Below, in pieces: positions 33,872-43,442 of a stretch of 64,000 bases of DNA. Positions within the stretch are counted from its first letter, which is position 1; each line of letters opens with the position of its first letter. A model generated the notes under the pieces. The model ran no database searches, was not told the DNA's origin, and worked only from the letters and a program-made list of their open reading frames with translations. The stretch is from Sphingobacterium nematocida (GTDB lineage Bacteria; Bacteroidota; Bacteroidia; Sphingobacteriales; Sphingobacteriaceae). A program made the translations under genes and the position numbers. The stretch spans positions 137,482 through 201,481 of the forward strand of contig NZ_FUZF01000006.1 in assembly GCF_900168125.1 (NCBI RefSeq). Direction: 5' to 3'.

Positions 33872-35092
33872 ATGAATCGATATAGATCTATTTTCTTTTC
33901 TTGTTCTCAACTACATTTAAGTCTGATCTTATTGTTGGTGGTTGCTTGTACATCTCCAAAGTCGAAAGATTCATTCTCGCCAAATTATGCACTTTATCTG
34001 TTGAACGCAGATGGATCTAATAGTTTCTATCTGAAGGAGAGTCTGCATGACGAAGGAAATATTCAAGAAATATCGGTGCCCAATGACAATTTTACAAGGG
34101 AATATATTCAAAAAGATGGATACTTTTTTCATGTCAACGAAAGAACAGATCACCTTGTACGCTACCAGTTAAATGATCTTAACGAGCTCATTACTTTAGA
34201 TTCTATTCAACTTAAGGATGGTTATCTGGAGAACTATCTGTGGAAAAACGATTCTGATACCTTATTGCTTTTTACGGTGGAGAAGAAAACCACAGACAAA
34301 TCAAGGATGTATGTGCTGGATGCGAAGAATTTTAAGTTGCTAAGAGAGCAACTCCTGCCAATTCCTAATGCTGTCGCGGATTTTGATTTGTTGAATATTG
34401 GGGTGGTCGATATTGTAAAAGATAGACTGTGGATAGCCTATTCTTATTCTAAATATTTGAAAGATAGAGATTATACCACTTCGGATACCATGTATTATAC
34501 CACGGTAGATTTTACAACTTTAGAAGTTTTGGATCTACAGCGGGATAGTCGCTCTTCTTACCCAGGAGGGTTAAATACGGTGCAGTCTTATAGTGCAAGG
34601 GATGAAAGTGGTGATTTTTATTTTATGAGCTGCCCAGGAGTCGCTTTAGGTAACAATCAATCCCTACCAACGGCAATCTTTAGGAAAAAAAGCGGCCAGG
34701 TAAGAGTTGATACCGATTATATACTAAACATATCAAAGGCTATCAATAACCACGCTTATGGCTTTTGGTATTTAGGTAAGCACAAAGCCATAATTAGAAG
34801 TGAGCAAAAAGAAAAGTACACCGACTTTTCTAATCATCATTCGACCTATCAATTTGAATACTACCTTGTCGATCTGATTTCTCAGAAATTTCAGAAACTT
34901 GATCTACCATTGGATAAGGGCACCCGCAAAGAAAATGTCTTGGTGCAGGGAGACAGTGTCTATTTTGGAATAGATAGTGAAGACCAGCAGCATCAGATCT
35001 GGCATTATTCCATTAGTCAAGACAGATTAACTCCTGTTTCTTCTGTTTCAAAATCAGTTGATTATATCTTACGACTGGACTTTCTTAAATAA
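33872..35092 (+). CDS. DUF4374-like lipoprotein (first copy)
   Basis: This is about 406 residues from the ATG at 33872; a TTG two codons earlier is less likely. The lipoprotein signal ends in LVVAC (Cys26). The remainder is a beta-rich, propeller-like protein (for example NYALYLLNADGSNSFYL, LENYLWKNDSDTLLLF, HAYGFWYLGKHKAIIRSE) resembling the DUF4374 protein at 37598-38824 in length and in the order of its segments. DUF4374 proteins usually accompany TonB-dependent siderophore receptors and PepSY proteins, as here. It follows the anti-sigma gene by 7 bases. Likely periplasmic or surface ligand binding in metal uptake; no enzymatic motif seen. Confidence 0.65.
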   Translation: MNRYRSIFFSCSQLHLSLILLLVVACTSPKSKDSFSPNYALYLLNADGSNSFYLKESLHDEGNIQEISVPNDNFTREYIQKDGYFFHVNERTDHLVRYQLNDLNELITLDSIQLKDGYLENYLWKNDSDTLLLFTVEKKTTDKSRMYVLDAKNFKLLREQLLPIPNAVADFDLLNIGVVDIVKDRLWIAYSYSKYLKDRDYTTSDTMYYTTVDFTTLEVLDLQRDSRSSYPGGLNTVQSYSARDESGDFYFMSCPGVALGNNQSLPTAIFRKKSGQVRVDTDYILNISKAINNHAYGFWYLGKHKAIIRSEQKEKYTDFSNHHSTYQFEYYLVDLISQKFQKLDLPLDKGTRKENVLVQGDSVYFGIDSEDQQHQIWHYSISQDRLTPVSSVSKSVDYILRLDFLK

Positions 35093-35172
35093 ACTACACT
35101 TTTTTTCTTTTTACACCTTCGGATTACTGCTACATAAGCTACATACTTATGTATAATTAATCTAAATAAAAG

Positions 35173-37584
35173 ATGTTGAACTTGAGATGGGGGCTGATGC
35201 TTCTATTTACAATAGGAATATTGTCGACCAACGGTCAGGGTAAAAGTGTAGAAGGTGTCGTTCGGAGTACAGATAAAAAAGTCATCGCCGGTGTGGGGGT
35301 GAAGATTGTTGAGACGGGAAAACAGACCACTACAGATACAAAAGGACGTTTTTCTTTTAAAGCATTAGAAACAGGTTCATATAATCTTCAGGTACAGGCT
35401 GTAGGTTATGATACTTTGAGAAAAAGGGTAACGGTTGTTGAGGGGCAGAATCTATTTCTAGATCTGCTTCTTTTGAAAAGAGATCAGGAGATAGAAACAG
35501 TTGATGTCTCAGGGAAAAGTAAAGCGCAGGAGATAAAGAGCTCTGGGTTTAATGTGAATGTTATTGAAACGAAAGCTTATGCAAATACCAACTCGGATAT
35601 TAATCAGATTTTGAATCGTAGCGCTGGAGTCCGTGTGAGTGAACAAGGAGGCTTAGGGTCTAATTTTAATTTTTCGCTGAACGGACTGTCGGGAAACCAT
35701 ATTAAGTTTTTTATCGATGGTGTGCCGTTGGAATCTATGGGAGCGGGTCTGACATTCAATAATATTCCTGTCAATATTGTGGAGCGTATCGAGGTGTATA
35801 AAGGTGTGGTCCCTGCTTATTTGGGATCCGATGCATTAGGCGGGGCCGTAAACCTCGTGACCAATAAAGACCGTAACAAATTTATGGATTTGAGCTATAG
35901 TCTTGGATCTTTCAATACGCATCGCTCAGCCTTGAGTTCAGGCTATAAGGATCCGAAGACGGGGTTGACGCTCAATCTGAATGCCTACTACAACTATTCC
36001 GATAACAACTATAAAATGCGGACCAATCCTAAAGCTGGTGTGTTTTTAGAGGTGCCGCTAATGGATGATAAAGGTAACTATACCTCCTATGATACGCTGT
36101 CGTCCGCCCGAAGATTTCATGATAGCTATTATTCTTATATGACACAATTAGAAGCAGGTGTCCGGGATAAGCAATGGGCAGATGTGGCGGTGTTGGGTTT
36201 TACTTATGCGGGTACAGATAAAGATATTCAGACCGGAGCTACACAAGATCGGCCTAGAGGAATGGTGGATACTAAAACAAAAAGTTATACACCCAATATA
36301 AGATATAGAAAGGATAGATTGTTTATAGATGGGCTCTCTGCGACAATGTATGGTAACCTGGCCTATAGTAATACGATCATCACGGACACCAGTTCTTTTA
36401 ATACGTATACCTGGACAGGAGCACCTGTAGATCTAGGTAGACCTTATGAAGGAGAGTTAGGATCTCGGAAATCTAGACAGCATCAAAAAAATAATAATCT
36501 ATTTGGTCAAGCTAACTTAATGTATACGCTCTCTCCAAAGCATGTATTTACACTGAATCATAATATCAATAGTAATCAACGGGAGGCATACGATGAAATC
36601 GATCCTTACGATGATTATTACAGCAAGACCAATCGAATGGTGCAACAGGTCACGGGGTTGAACTACCAGCAATTACTACTCGATAAAAGACTCCATAGTT
36701 CTTTCTTTGGAAAACGGTATGGGGTAACGGGAAAAGTCAAGATTGGCGAGGCAGGAAGCTCATTGAAAACCACGGATTATTATGGCTATGGTGCAGCTGT
36801 AAGTTATAAAATCTGGGAAAGTATCGTTGTAAAGGGATCGTACGAACGTAGTTTTAGACTCCCTAGTTTTATCGAACTACATGGCGATGGCGTCAATGTG
36901 GATGCGAGTCCAAAGCTTCAGCCCGAAAACAGCGATAACTTTAATATCTCTTTGAATTATAATCTTGTTCGGGAGGACCATCAATTCTCTTTTGATGGCA
37001 ACGTGTTTTATCGTAACGCAAGAAATTATATTGTCAACAAGACATATCAGGGACTTCAGGGGTCAAGAAGATACTCGTCGAATGAAAATGGGGTTAAGGT
37101 AAATGGTGCTGATACAGAGGTTCGGTATCTGTATAGGGGAGGTTTATTCCGGGCACAGTTCAATCTGAGCTACTACAATGCCATAGATCGGGAAAAGTAT
37201 GATAAAGGAACAGACCGGATTAAGATGACCTACAAAAACCGAACGCCTAATGAGCCTTGGTTATATGGTAATGCCGATTTGAGTACATTTCTGAATAGGC
37301 CTTTTGGAGTCTCCGATGGGCGGTTATATATCAACTATTATTTACAGTTTGTTAATTCATATTCGTTAGGTTGGTCCAAGCTGGCAAAAAAGACCAGTGA
37401 AGATTATATCCCGGAGCAATGGCTGCACAATTTGGCATTGACCTATTCGTTAGCTGATAATAAATACAACATAACTTTTGAAGGGCGCAATTTAACAGAT
37501 GAGATTGCTTACGACACATTCAAATTGCAGAAACCAGGACGGGCATTTTCCATCAAATTAAGGTATTTGATTTCTTATAAATAA
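35173..37584 (+). CDS. TonB-dependent receptor (siderophore/metal type)
   Basis: This 803-residue outer-membrane receptor has a signal peptide to about residue 23, a carboxypeptidase-like domain (about 25-100, GVVRSTDKKVIAGVGVK at its start), a plug (about 110-225, with INQILNRSAGVRVSEQGG, FFIDGVPLESMG, ERIEVYKGVVPAYLGSDALGGAVNLV) and a 22-strand-type barrel to the C-terminus. The plug sequence is of the FecA/CirA class and not SusC. No STN domain is visible, so direct FecR signalling through the usual N-terminal domain is not obvious. DUF4374 genes stand on both sides (13 bases after its stop on the right) and a PepSY protein follows, arguing for uptake of an iron complex. Confidence 0.9.
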   Translation: MLNLRWGLMLLFTIGILSTNGQGKSVEGVVRSTDKKVIAGVGVKIVETGKQTTTDTKGRFSFKALETGSYNLQVQAVGYDTLRKRVTVVEGQNLFLDLLLLKRDQEIETVDVSGKSKAQEIKSSGFNVNVIETKAYANTNSDINQILNRSAGVRVSEQGGLGSNFNFSLNGLSGNHIKFFIDGVPLESMGAGLTFNNIPVNIVERIEVYKGVVPAYLGSDALGGAVNLVTNKDRNKFMDLSYSLGSFNTHRSALSSGYKDPKTGLTLNLNAYYNYSDNNYKMRTNPKAGVFLEVPLMDDKGNYTSYDTLSSARRFHDSYYSYMTQLEAGVRDKQWADVAVLGFTYAGTDKDIQTGATQDRPRGMVDTKTKSYTPNIRYRKDRLFIDGLSATMYGNLAYSNTIITDTSSFNTYTWTGAPVDLGRPYEGELGSRKSRQHQKNNNLFGQANLMYTLSPKHVFTLNHNINSNQREAYDEIDPYDDYYSKTNRMVQQVTGLNYQQLLLDKRLHSSFFGKRYGVTGKVKIGEAGSSLKTTDYYGYGAAVSYKIWESIVVKGSYERSFRLPSFIELHGDGVNVDASPKLQPENSDNFNISLNYNLVREDHQFSFDGNVFYRNARNYIVNKTYQGLQGSRRYSSNENGVKVNGADTEVRYLYRGGLFRAQFNLSYYNAIDREKYDKGTDRIKMTYKNRTPNEPWLYGNADLSTFLNRPFGVSDGRLYINYYLQFVNSYSLGWSKLAKKTSEDYIPEQWLHNLALTYSLADNKYNITFEGRNLTDEIAYDTFKLQKPGRAFSIKLRYLISYK

Positions 37585-37597
37585 TAATTCTTATCAT

Positions 37598-38824
37598 ATG
37601 TTTGCTAAAATTAAAAATGGGCTGTTTGCAACACTCGCATTGTCAACAGCATTGGTATCCTCTTGTAAAGACAGTAATGATGGTCCAGACGGTCCTGTAA
37701 TGGAAGAGCCCAATTTCGTGATTTCCTATAGTACAAAAGGGGGAACGTTCATGGTTCCCTTCGAAGATCTTATGTCGGGAGAGATTTCCCCAAAAGGTCG
37801 TGGTACAGACGTGACCAGTATATTCACTTGGGAAGAAAATCGCTTCCAAAGAGGGAAATATTTTTATCATTTGGAACCAGAAGGCCGTAAGTTTGGTAAA
37901 TACAGCGCCGATGGAGGTGTAATAAAGACCGTTAAGACTATTCCGTTAGTCACTTTGACTAATTATTATTTGGGCTGGCACAACTGGATAGACGATACAC
38001 ATGTGGCTTTTGGACCGCGTGGAAGTAACGAATATGCGATTGTGGATGTAGAAAATATGGTTGTCAAATCTTCAGGGACTTTTAATACTGGTACAGCATT
38101 ACCAAAAGACCATCAATTAAAGCTGTATGCGATGGTTCCTCAAGGTAACAAAGTAGTCTTAGGTTATAGTCTTTATGACCAAGTAAAGAAGATAACCTAT
38201 GATACGACCTATACGGCATCTATGGATTACCCTTCGTTTACAAATTTTAAAGTTACAGGCAAAGATTTGCGATCAAATCCAATAGGGCCTGTACGTAACG
38301 GTTATTTTCACCAATTTAAAGAAAATGGATATACCTATCTAATGTCTTATACCATGCCATTTTTGGGAGGTAATAAACCACATATGCCAACTGGATTCTT
38401 CCGTATCAAAGATGGCGAACAATCTTTGGACAAAGATTACTTCTTTAATATCAGTGCACAAAGAGCTGGAGATAATCAGCTTGGTGTGGCCTACTTAGGG
38501 AATGGCAAGGCCTTGGTTATTTCTGCACATGATGTTGCTAATAATGTGAAGGAAAAAGATGATTGGTGGTATGCAGCCATGTGGGAATATCTGATTGTAG
38601 ATGTAAATACACAAAAAGTAATAAAGAAGCTGGATTTTCCTCCTGTGACAAACTCCAGATCAGCGATCGTGCATAATGGTAAAGCATATATCGCAGTAAA
38701 CGATCCAAAGGCAGACGCAATTTACATTTGGGAATATGACCCTGCAAGCGATAAATTAACCAAGGGAGCAAAAATCATAGGTGGAGATAACGATACCCCG
38801 ATGTTATTTAACCTGAATAAGTAG
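37598..38824 (+). CDS. DUF4374 lipoprotein (second copy)
   Basis: This 408-residue protein has a lipoprotein signal ending in LVSSC (Cys23) and the DUF4374 pattern: FVISYSTKGGTFMVPFEDLMSG, GRGTDVTSIFTWEENRFQRGKYFYHLE, HNWIDDTHVAFGPRG and an extended beta-propeller-like C-terminal part. It begins 13 bases after the TonB receptor stop and ends at a strong terminator. These proteins are known mainly by their linkage to TonB siderophore receptors; the molecular role is not established. A surface or periplasmic ligand-binding role is inferred. Confidence 0.85.
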   Translation: MFAKIKNGLFATLALSTALVSSCKDSNDGPDGPVMEEPNFVISYSTKGGTFMVPFEDLMSGEISPKGRGTDVTSIFTWEENRFQRGKYFYHLEPEGRKFGKYSADGGVIKTVKTIPLVTLTNYYLGWHNWIDDTHVAFGPRGSNEYAIVDVENMVVKSSGTFNTGTALPKDHQLKLYAMVPQGNKVVLGYSLYDQVKKITYDTTYTASMDYPSFTNFKVTGKDLRSNPIGPVRNGYFHQFKENGYTYLMSYTMPFLGGNKPHMPTGFFRIKDGEQSLDKDYFFNISAQRAGDNQLGVAYLGNGKALVISAHDVANNVKEKDDWWYAAMWEYLIVDVNTQKVIKKLDFPPVTNSRSAIVHNGKAYIAVNDPKADAIYIWEYDPASDKLTKGAKIIGGDNDTPMLFNLNK

Positions 38825-38841
38825 TAAACATTTTAACGAAC

Positions 38842-38894
38842 GTGTCTAAAAGAGCAGGTATTTTGCCCATTTCTTTTAGACACATTTTATTTTC
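38842..38894 (+). terminator. Rho-independent terminator after the second DUF4374 gene
   Basis: A 12-bp perfect stem (GTGTCTAAAAGA / TCTTTTAGACAC) with an 18-base loop is followed by ATTTTATTTTC. Confidence 0.8.
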
Positions 38895-38930
38895 ATTCAT
38901 TTAAGCCTTTTTATACCCTTATTCTTTTAC

Positions 38931-40091
38931 ATGAAATCTATTTTACTAAAAATAAATGCTTGGTTGCATCTTTGGCTAGGTTTGGCTTCAGGTATTATTG
39001 TCTTTGTTTTGTCCATTACAGGATGTGTATTGGTATTTGAGCATGATATAAAAGACTTAGTCTATAATTACATATCAGTAGAGGAACAGACGACAGATAA
39101 GCAACTACCGCCAAGTGTCATTTATCAAAAGATAAAAGAATTTTATCCAGATAAGGAAGTCGGTAGTTTGTGGTACTACGGTTTGGATAAGTCTATAAAG
39201 GCAAGTATCAACCATAGCGATACCTTGTTATATGTTAATCCATACACCGGACAGATTCTTGCCGAGGTGGACCATGAAGATATCTTTCATTTCATGGATG
39301 AAGGGCATCGTCATTTCTGGATTCACGGAAAGCTAGGACGTCAGATCGTGGGCTGGGGAACTTTTGTTTTTTTCTTGGTAACGCTTTCCGGAGTAATACT
39401 ATGGTGGCCCAAACGATGGACAAGGCGTATGGTAAAGCAGAGTTTTACCATTAACTGGAAGGCGAAGTTAAAGCGGATTAACTACGATCTACACAATGTA
39501 CTTGGCTTCTATTCGCTCTTGTTGGCTTTATTAATGGGATTAACTGGATTAATCATGGCTTTCCCATGGATGCGTAAATCGGTGATGTGGCTTAGTGGAG
39601 GCTTGCCTCCAAGGGTGAAAGTAGAAAGAGTAGAGTCTGGACTAACAACACCGGCTATGCAAGATGCTTTAGTGGTTGCAGATAAGATCTGGTATAAGGT
39701 GCGCAAAGAAATAGCGCAATTAAATAAAGAGGCCGTAATCGTCCATATTCCTGAAGAGGACGAGCAGACTATATATGCTTGTACGGATATGCATTCGGGG
39801 AGATGGCGTGACTTAAAGTTTGATCGCAATACAATAACGCTTTTGCCTAATTCACAAAAACCCATCAGCGAAGCTCAGGCGGCAGAATGGATATCACGTT
39901 CAAACTATGCGTTGCACACTGGATTTATAGGCGGTATGACGACTAAGATTATGTATTTCTTGGCAAGCTTAATATGTGCTTCATTGCCTATTACGGGTTT
40001 TTACGTTTGGTGGGGCAAGAAAAAGAAAGTAAAGAAAAAGACAAGTCGGCGGGCTGTTTCGAAAAAGGCTGATGTTGAACTTTCTTCATGA
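38931..40091 (+). CDS. PepSY-associated transmembrane protein (PiuB-like)
   Basis: This 386-residue inner-membrane protein has a first transmembrane helix at about residues 11-36 (WLHLWLGLASGIIVFVLSIT), a PepSY-type periplasmic region, HGKLGRQIVGWGTFVFFLVTLSGVILWWPKRW around residues 134-165, a third helix at about 192-215, and a fourth near 340-365, followed by a very basic cytoplasmic tail. This is the arrangement of iron-uptake-linked PepSY proteins, some of which are thought to reduce ferric siderophores. It follows the receptor/DUF4374 genes across a terminator and probably has its own promoter but the same physiological role. Confidence 0.88.
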   Translation: MKSILLKINAWLHLWLGLASGIIVFVLSITGCVLVFEHDIKDLVYNYISVEEQTTDKQLPPSVIYQKIKEFYPDKEVGSLWYYGLDKSIKASINHSDTLLYVNPYTGQILAEVDHEDIFHFMDEGHRHFWIHGKLGRQIVGWGTFVFFLVTLSGVILWWPKRWTRRMVKQSFTINWKAKLKRINYDLHNVLGFYSLLLALLMGLTGLIMAFPWMRKSVMWLSGGLPPRVKVERVESGLTTPAMQDALVVADKIWYKVRKEIAQLNKEAVIVHIPEEDEQTIYACTDMHSGRWRDLKFDRNTITLLPNSQKPISEAQAAEWISRSNYALHTGFIGGMTTKIMYFLASLICASLPITGFYVWWGKKKKVKKKTSRRAVSKKADVELSS

Positions 40092-40166
40092 TAGAGAATT
40101 AAAATTTTCTTAACTGTCTGAAAATGATAAGTTAATCTTCGTTCTCTTTATTTGTGTTAATCAACT

Positions 40167-40994
40167 ATGAAGAGAGAAGTAGACTTGGTCGTTTTGTCTG
40201 ACCTACATTTAGGAACTTATGGCTGCAGAGCCAAGGAGGTACTGCATTATTTGTACTCTATCAAACCATCGAAATTGATCTTGAATGGTGATATAATAGA
40301 TATTTGGCAGTTTAAGAAAAGCTATTTTCCGGATCAACACCTCCGTGTCATTAAATACCTCTTTGATATGGCTTATCAGGGTACAGAGCTGATCTATGTT
40401 ACGGGCAATCATGATGAGATGCTTCGTAAGTTTTCGGATATCAGTTTTGGGAATATTAAGTTGGTAGACAAGCTGGTGTTACATCTAGGCGATAAGAAGG
40501 CTTGGGTATTTCATGGTGATGTCTTCGACGCTTCTGTGCAGCATTCCAAATGGCTGGCCAAACTGGGAGGTTGGGGCTATGATATGCTTATTCGGTTGAA
40601 TAATCTTATTAATTGGTGCCTGAATAGATTGGGACGTGAAAAATATTCGCTATCCAAAAGAATTAAAAATTCGGTAAAAAAAGCGGTCAAATTTATTGGC
40701 GATTTTGAACATACTGCGTCAGAGCTTGCGATAGAGAGCCATTATGATTATGTGATCTGTGGTCACATCCATCAACCACAGATCCGTACCGTCGAAACGA
40801 AAAAGGGAAAATGTGTGTATATGAACTCCGGTGATTGGATAGAAAACCTATCTGCATTGGAATATAATAACCACGAATGGACCATGTTTCACTATGAGGA
40901 ACAGAAAGACAAGCTGGGCAAGTATCCGCTGCACGAGTCTCCTCTGTCCTATACATTGGACAGTATTTTGGATAGGATTAAGGTCGGGCGCTAA
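40167..40994 (+). CDS. UDP-2,3-diacylglucosamine diphosphatase-family metallophosphoesterase (LpxH-like)
   Basis: This 275-residue cytoplasmic protein contains all calcineurin-type motifs: SDLHLG (Asp12, His14), NGDIIDIW, TGNHDE, VFHGDVFD and CGHIHQP. The spacing and the FDAS/WLAKLGGW segment match the UDP-2,3-diacylglucosamine diphosphatase group that makes lipid X in lipid A synthesis. No signal peptide is present. It is preceded by a T-rich promoter-like region and converges with the FMN-reductase gene 4 bases after its stop. Because Bacteroidota often have several paralogues of this group, assignment as the main LpxH is not certain. Confidence 0.8.
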   Translation: MKREVDLVVLSDLHLGTYGCRAKEVLHYLYSIKPSKLILNGDIIDIWQFKKSYFPDQHLRVIKYLFDMAYQGTELIYVTGNHDEMLRKFSDISFGNIKLVDKLVLHLGDKKAWVFHGDVFDASVQHSKWLAKLGGWGYDMLIRLNNLINWCLNRLGREKYSLSKRIKNSVKKAVKFIGDFEHTASELAIESHYDYVICGHIHQPQIRTVETKKGKCVYMNSGDWIENLSALEYNNHEWTMFHYEEQKDKLGKYPLHESPLSYTLDSILDRIKVGR

Positions 40995-40998
40995 CTCG

Positions 40999-41520
40999 TT
41001 AGAACCGAATAATCTCCTCGATCTGCTCCTGCACGAATTTATAGGTGCTATCCTCATCAAAATCTCCCCCTTGGCTTAGCTCGCTTTGGATACTGGGGAT
41101 ATGAATTTTTAACGGCATGACATGCATTCGCATATAATTGCAAACCCCTGTAAAGTGATCCACACCTCTGATATTTCCGTATTTTCCGGTTGAGACACCT
41201 ACAAGAGCGGCTTTTTTGTGGTAGAAGGAAACAGGATAAGCGCAAGCATCAATGAAAGTTTTTAGTACTCCGGGGTAGCTACCATTGTATTCTGGAATGA
41301 TAAAGACAAATTTCTGTGCCTCTGATACCAACTCTTGAATTGGAGCGAAGGCTGCGGAACGCTTGCCGTATAGGTCGGTAAATAATATGTCGTGAGGAAG
41401 ATCTGTCAACGATAGAATCTGCCAATCTTCTCCTTTCTTGTTCAACTCTTTTTTATAATATTCTGCGACTTTTAACGAGTTACTACCCAGTCGATTTGTT
41501 CCTGAAATAATTAAATTCAT
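40999..41520 (-). CDS. NADPH-dependent FMN reductase family protein
   Basis: From the ATG at 41520 the protein is 173 residues; an upstream start at 41547 would add nine residues without family resemblance. It has the flavodoxin-like fold: NLIISGTNRLGSNSLKVA (phosphate-binding loop, residues 2-19), FVFIIPEYNGSYPGVLKTFID (the conserved PEYNGS motif binding FMN) and KKAALVGVSTGKYGNIRG. Likely NAD(P)H-dependent reduction of FMN or quinones in the cytoplasm. It converges with the LpxH-like gene and is divergent from parA, sharing an intergenic region of about 200 bases. Confidence 0.9.
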   Translation of the reverse strand: MNLIISGTNRLGSNSLKVAEYYKKELNKKGEDWQILSLTDLPHDILFTDLYGKRSAAFAPIQELVSEAQKFVFIIPEYNGSYPGVLKTFIDACAYPVSFYHKKAALVGVSTGKYGNIRGVDHFTGVCNYMRMHVMPLKIHIPSIQSELSQGGDFDEDSTYKFVQEQIEEIIRF

Positions 41521-41727
41521 TGTAATGTTGCTACTTATAATAATCAATCAACGAGTTTATCAAATCGTAAATCAATTTTTTGTATCTTAGCATCCTGAGT
41601 AATAGTATCAGGAAGTTCTCAAATTTAGTAATTTTAACATCATTTAAACATTTCTTTAGTAATAGGAATGTATTTTTGAATGGAGAACAATTCTTGAAAA
41701 CAAAAATTGTAAAAGGTTCGGTATCTC

Positions 41728-42525
41728 ATGGGAAAAATAATTGCAATAGCAAATCAAAAAGGTGGCGTAGGGAAGACAACAACTTCGATAAATTTGGCAG
41801 CGAGTTTAGCCGTTTTGGAGTATAAGACGCTGTTAGTGGACGCGGATCCACAGGCAAACTCTACTTCAGGGATAGGTTTCGATCCTCGAAATATCAAAGC
41901 TAGTGTCTATGAGTGTTTGGTGAATGATCTGGATCCTCGTGAGGCTATCCAAGCGACAGATACACCTTATTTAGATCTTTTGCCGGCACATATTGATTTA
42001 GTGGGTGCGGAGATTGAGATGATTAATCTTCATGAGCGCGAGTATAAAATGAAGAAAATGCTGGGCGAAATCAAAGATGATTATGATTTTATTATCATCG
42101 ATTGCTCGCCATCACTAGGCTTGATTACGATCAATGCGCTAACGGGATCTGATTCGGTGATTATTCCGGTACAGTGTGAATATTTTGCGCTTGAGGGATT
42201 AGGTAAATTGTTAAATACCATAAAAATTGTTCAAAATAGATTAAATACGGACTTAGAAATCGAAGGGATTCTACTTACTATGTATGATGTACGTCTACGC
42301 TTGTCAAATCAGGTAGTCGAAGAAGTTCGGACACACTTTACGGATCTGGTTTTTGAAACTATTATACAACGCAATACACGATTGAGTGAAGCGCCTAGTT
42401 TTGGTATTTCCGTGATTATGCACGATGCTTCATGTAAAGGAGCTGTGAATTACTTGAATCTTGCTCGTGAGATTTTGCAGAAAAATGGTTTGGTTGAACA
42501 TAATAAAGAAAAAGCGATCGTATAA
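41728..42525 (+). CDS. parA: Chromosome-partitioning ATPase ParA (Soj)
   Basis: This 265-residue Walker-type ATPase has the deviant Walker A KGGVGKTTTSINLAA at residues 10-25, the A' motif LVDADPQANST and Walker B FIIIDCSPSLG. The length is that of chromosomal ParA proteins without an extra DNA-binding domain. parB follows after 2 bases and then a DUF5683 gene, the usual Bacteroidota arrangement. It drives separation of newly replicated origins with ParB. I did not find a parS site nearby. Confidence 0.97.
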   Translation: MGKIIAIANQKGGVGKTTTSINLAASLAVLEYKTLLVDADPQANSTSGIGFDPRNIKASVYECLVNDLDPREAIQATDTPYLDLLPAHIDLVGAEIEMINLHEREYKMKKMLGEIKDDYDFIIIDCSPSLGLITINALTGSDSVIIPVQCEYFALEGLGKLLNTIKIVQNRLNTDLEIEGILLTMYDVRLRLSNQVVEEVRTHFTDLVFETIIQRNTRLSEAPSFGISVIMHDASCKGAVNYLNLAREILQKNGLVEHNKEKAIV

Positions 42526-42527
42526 GA

Positions 42528-43442
42528 ATGGCAGCATTACAACGTAAAACAGGGTTAGGGAAAGGCTTAGGTGCTTTGTTGCAGGATGATTTGAAGGATT
42601 CACCGGTTTCTCCTCAGAAAGATAGCGGTGAAGTATCCGGATCTGCGGCAGGAAGTATCAATTTTATTAGGGTCGAGCAAATCACTGTCAATCCTTTTCA
42701 ACCTCGTACTGATTTTGATGAGGAAGCATTAAAAGAGTTATCGGAGTCTATTCAACTTCAGGGGTTAATACAGCCGATTACGGTACGTCAGGTTAGCAAA
42801 AATCAATATCAATTGATCAGTGGTGAGCGTCGTTTGCGCGCTTCCAAGCTTGCCGGTATTACTGATATCCCAGCGTATGTACGTACAGCCAATGACCAAC
42901 AGATGTTGGAGATGGCTTTGATTGAAAATATTCAACGGGAGAATCTAAATGCGATTGAAGTAGCATTGAGTTTTCAGCGAATGATTGAAGAATGTAATTT
43001 AAAACAGGAAGAATTAGGAGACCGTGTTTCCAAAAATCGCTCTACGGTTACAAACTATTTGCGTTTATTGAAGCTACCTCCTGCTATCCAGGCTGGTATT
43101 CGGGATGGACAGATTTCTATGGGGCACGCACGTGCTTTGATTAATGTCGGTGAAATTGATAAACAGCTGTTTGTCTTTCAGGAGATTATTGAAAAAGGAC
43201 TATCTGTGCGTATGACAGAAATTCTAGTTCGTAATATACAAGAGCAGGCGAAACCTAAGAAAAATCAAAATGTAGGGAAGCAATTGGACTTTCAATATCA
43301 AAAAATTGAAGATGATTTGGCTTCTAGATTTTCTACCCGGGTACGTTTAAATCTGAAAAATAGCCGTGGTAAGGGGGCTATCGAAATACCATTTGATTCT
43401 GAAGATGATTTGAGTCGTATTTTAGAACTTCTTGACTGGTAA
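42528..43442 (+). CDS. parB: Chromosome-partitioning protein ParB (Spo0J)
   Basis: This 304-residue protein has an N-terminal ParA-contact segment (RKTGLGKGLGALLQ, residues 5-18), the ParB/Srx nuclease-like CTP-binding domain (about 50-140, with NPFQPRTDFDEEALKEL, QPITVR, LISGERRLRASK), the HTH domain (about 155-215, with LGDRVSKNRSTVTNYLRLLKLP) and a C-terminal dimerisation region. The GERR motif needed for CTP-dependent clamping is intact. Its stop TAA shares a base with the ATG of the next gene. Confidence 0.97.
   Translation: MAALQRKTGLGKGLGALLQDDLKDSPVSPQKDSGEVSGSAAGSINFIRVEQITVNPFQPRTDFDEEALKELSESIQLQGLIQPITVRQVSKNQYQLISGERRLRASKLAGITDIPAYVRTANDQQMLEMALIENIQRENLNAIEVALSFQRMIEECNLKQEELGDRVSKNRSTVTNYLRLLKLPPAIQAGIRDGQISMGHARALINVGEIDKQLFVFQEIIEKGLSVRMTEILVRNIQEQAKPKKNQNVGKQLDFQYQKIEDDLASRFSTRVRLNLKNSRGKGAIEIPFDSEDDLSRILELLDW

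Noticed and set aside
41580..41825. 81-codon frame overlapping the start of parA
   Set aside because: It runs into the conserved Walker A region of parA in another frame; no promoter or family evidence.
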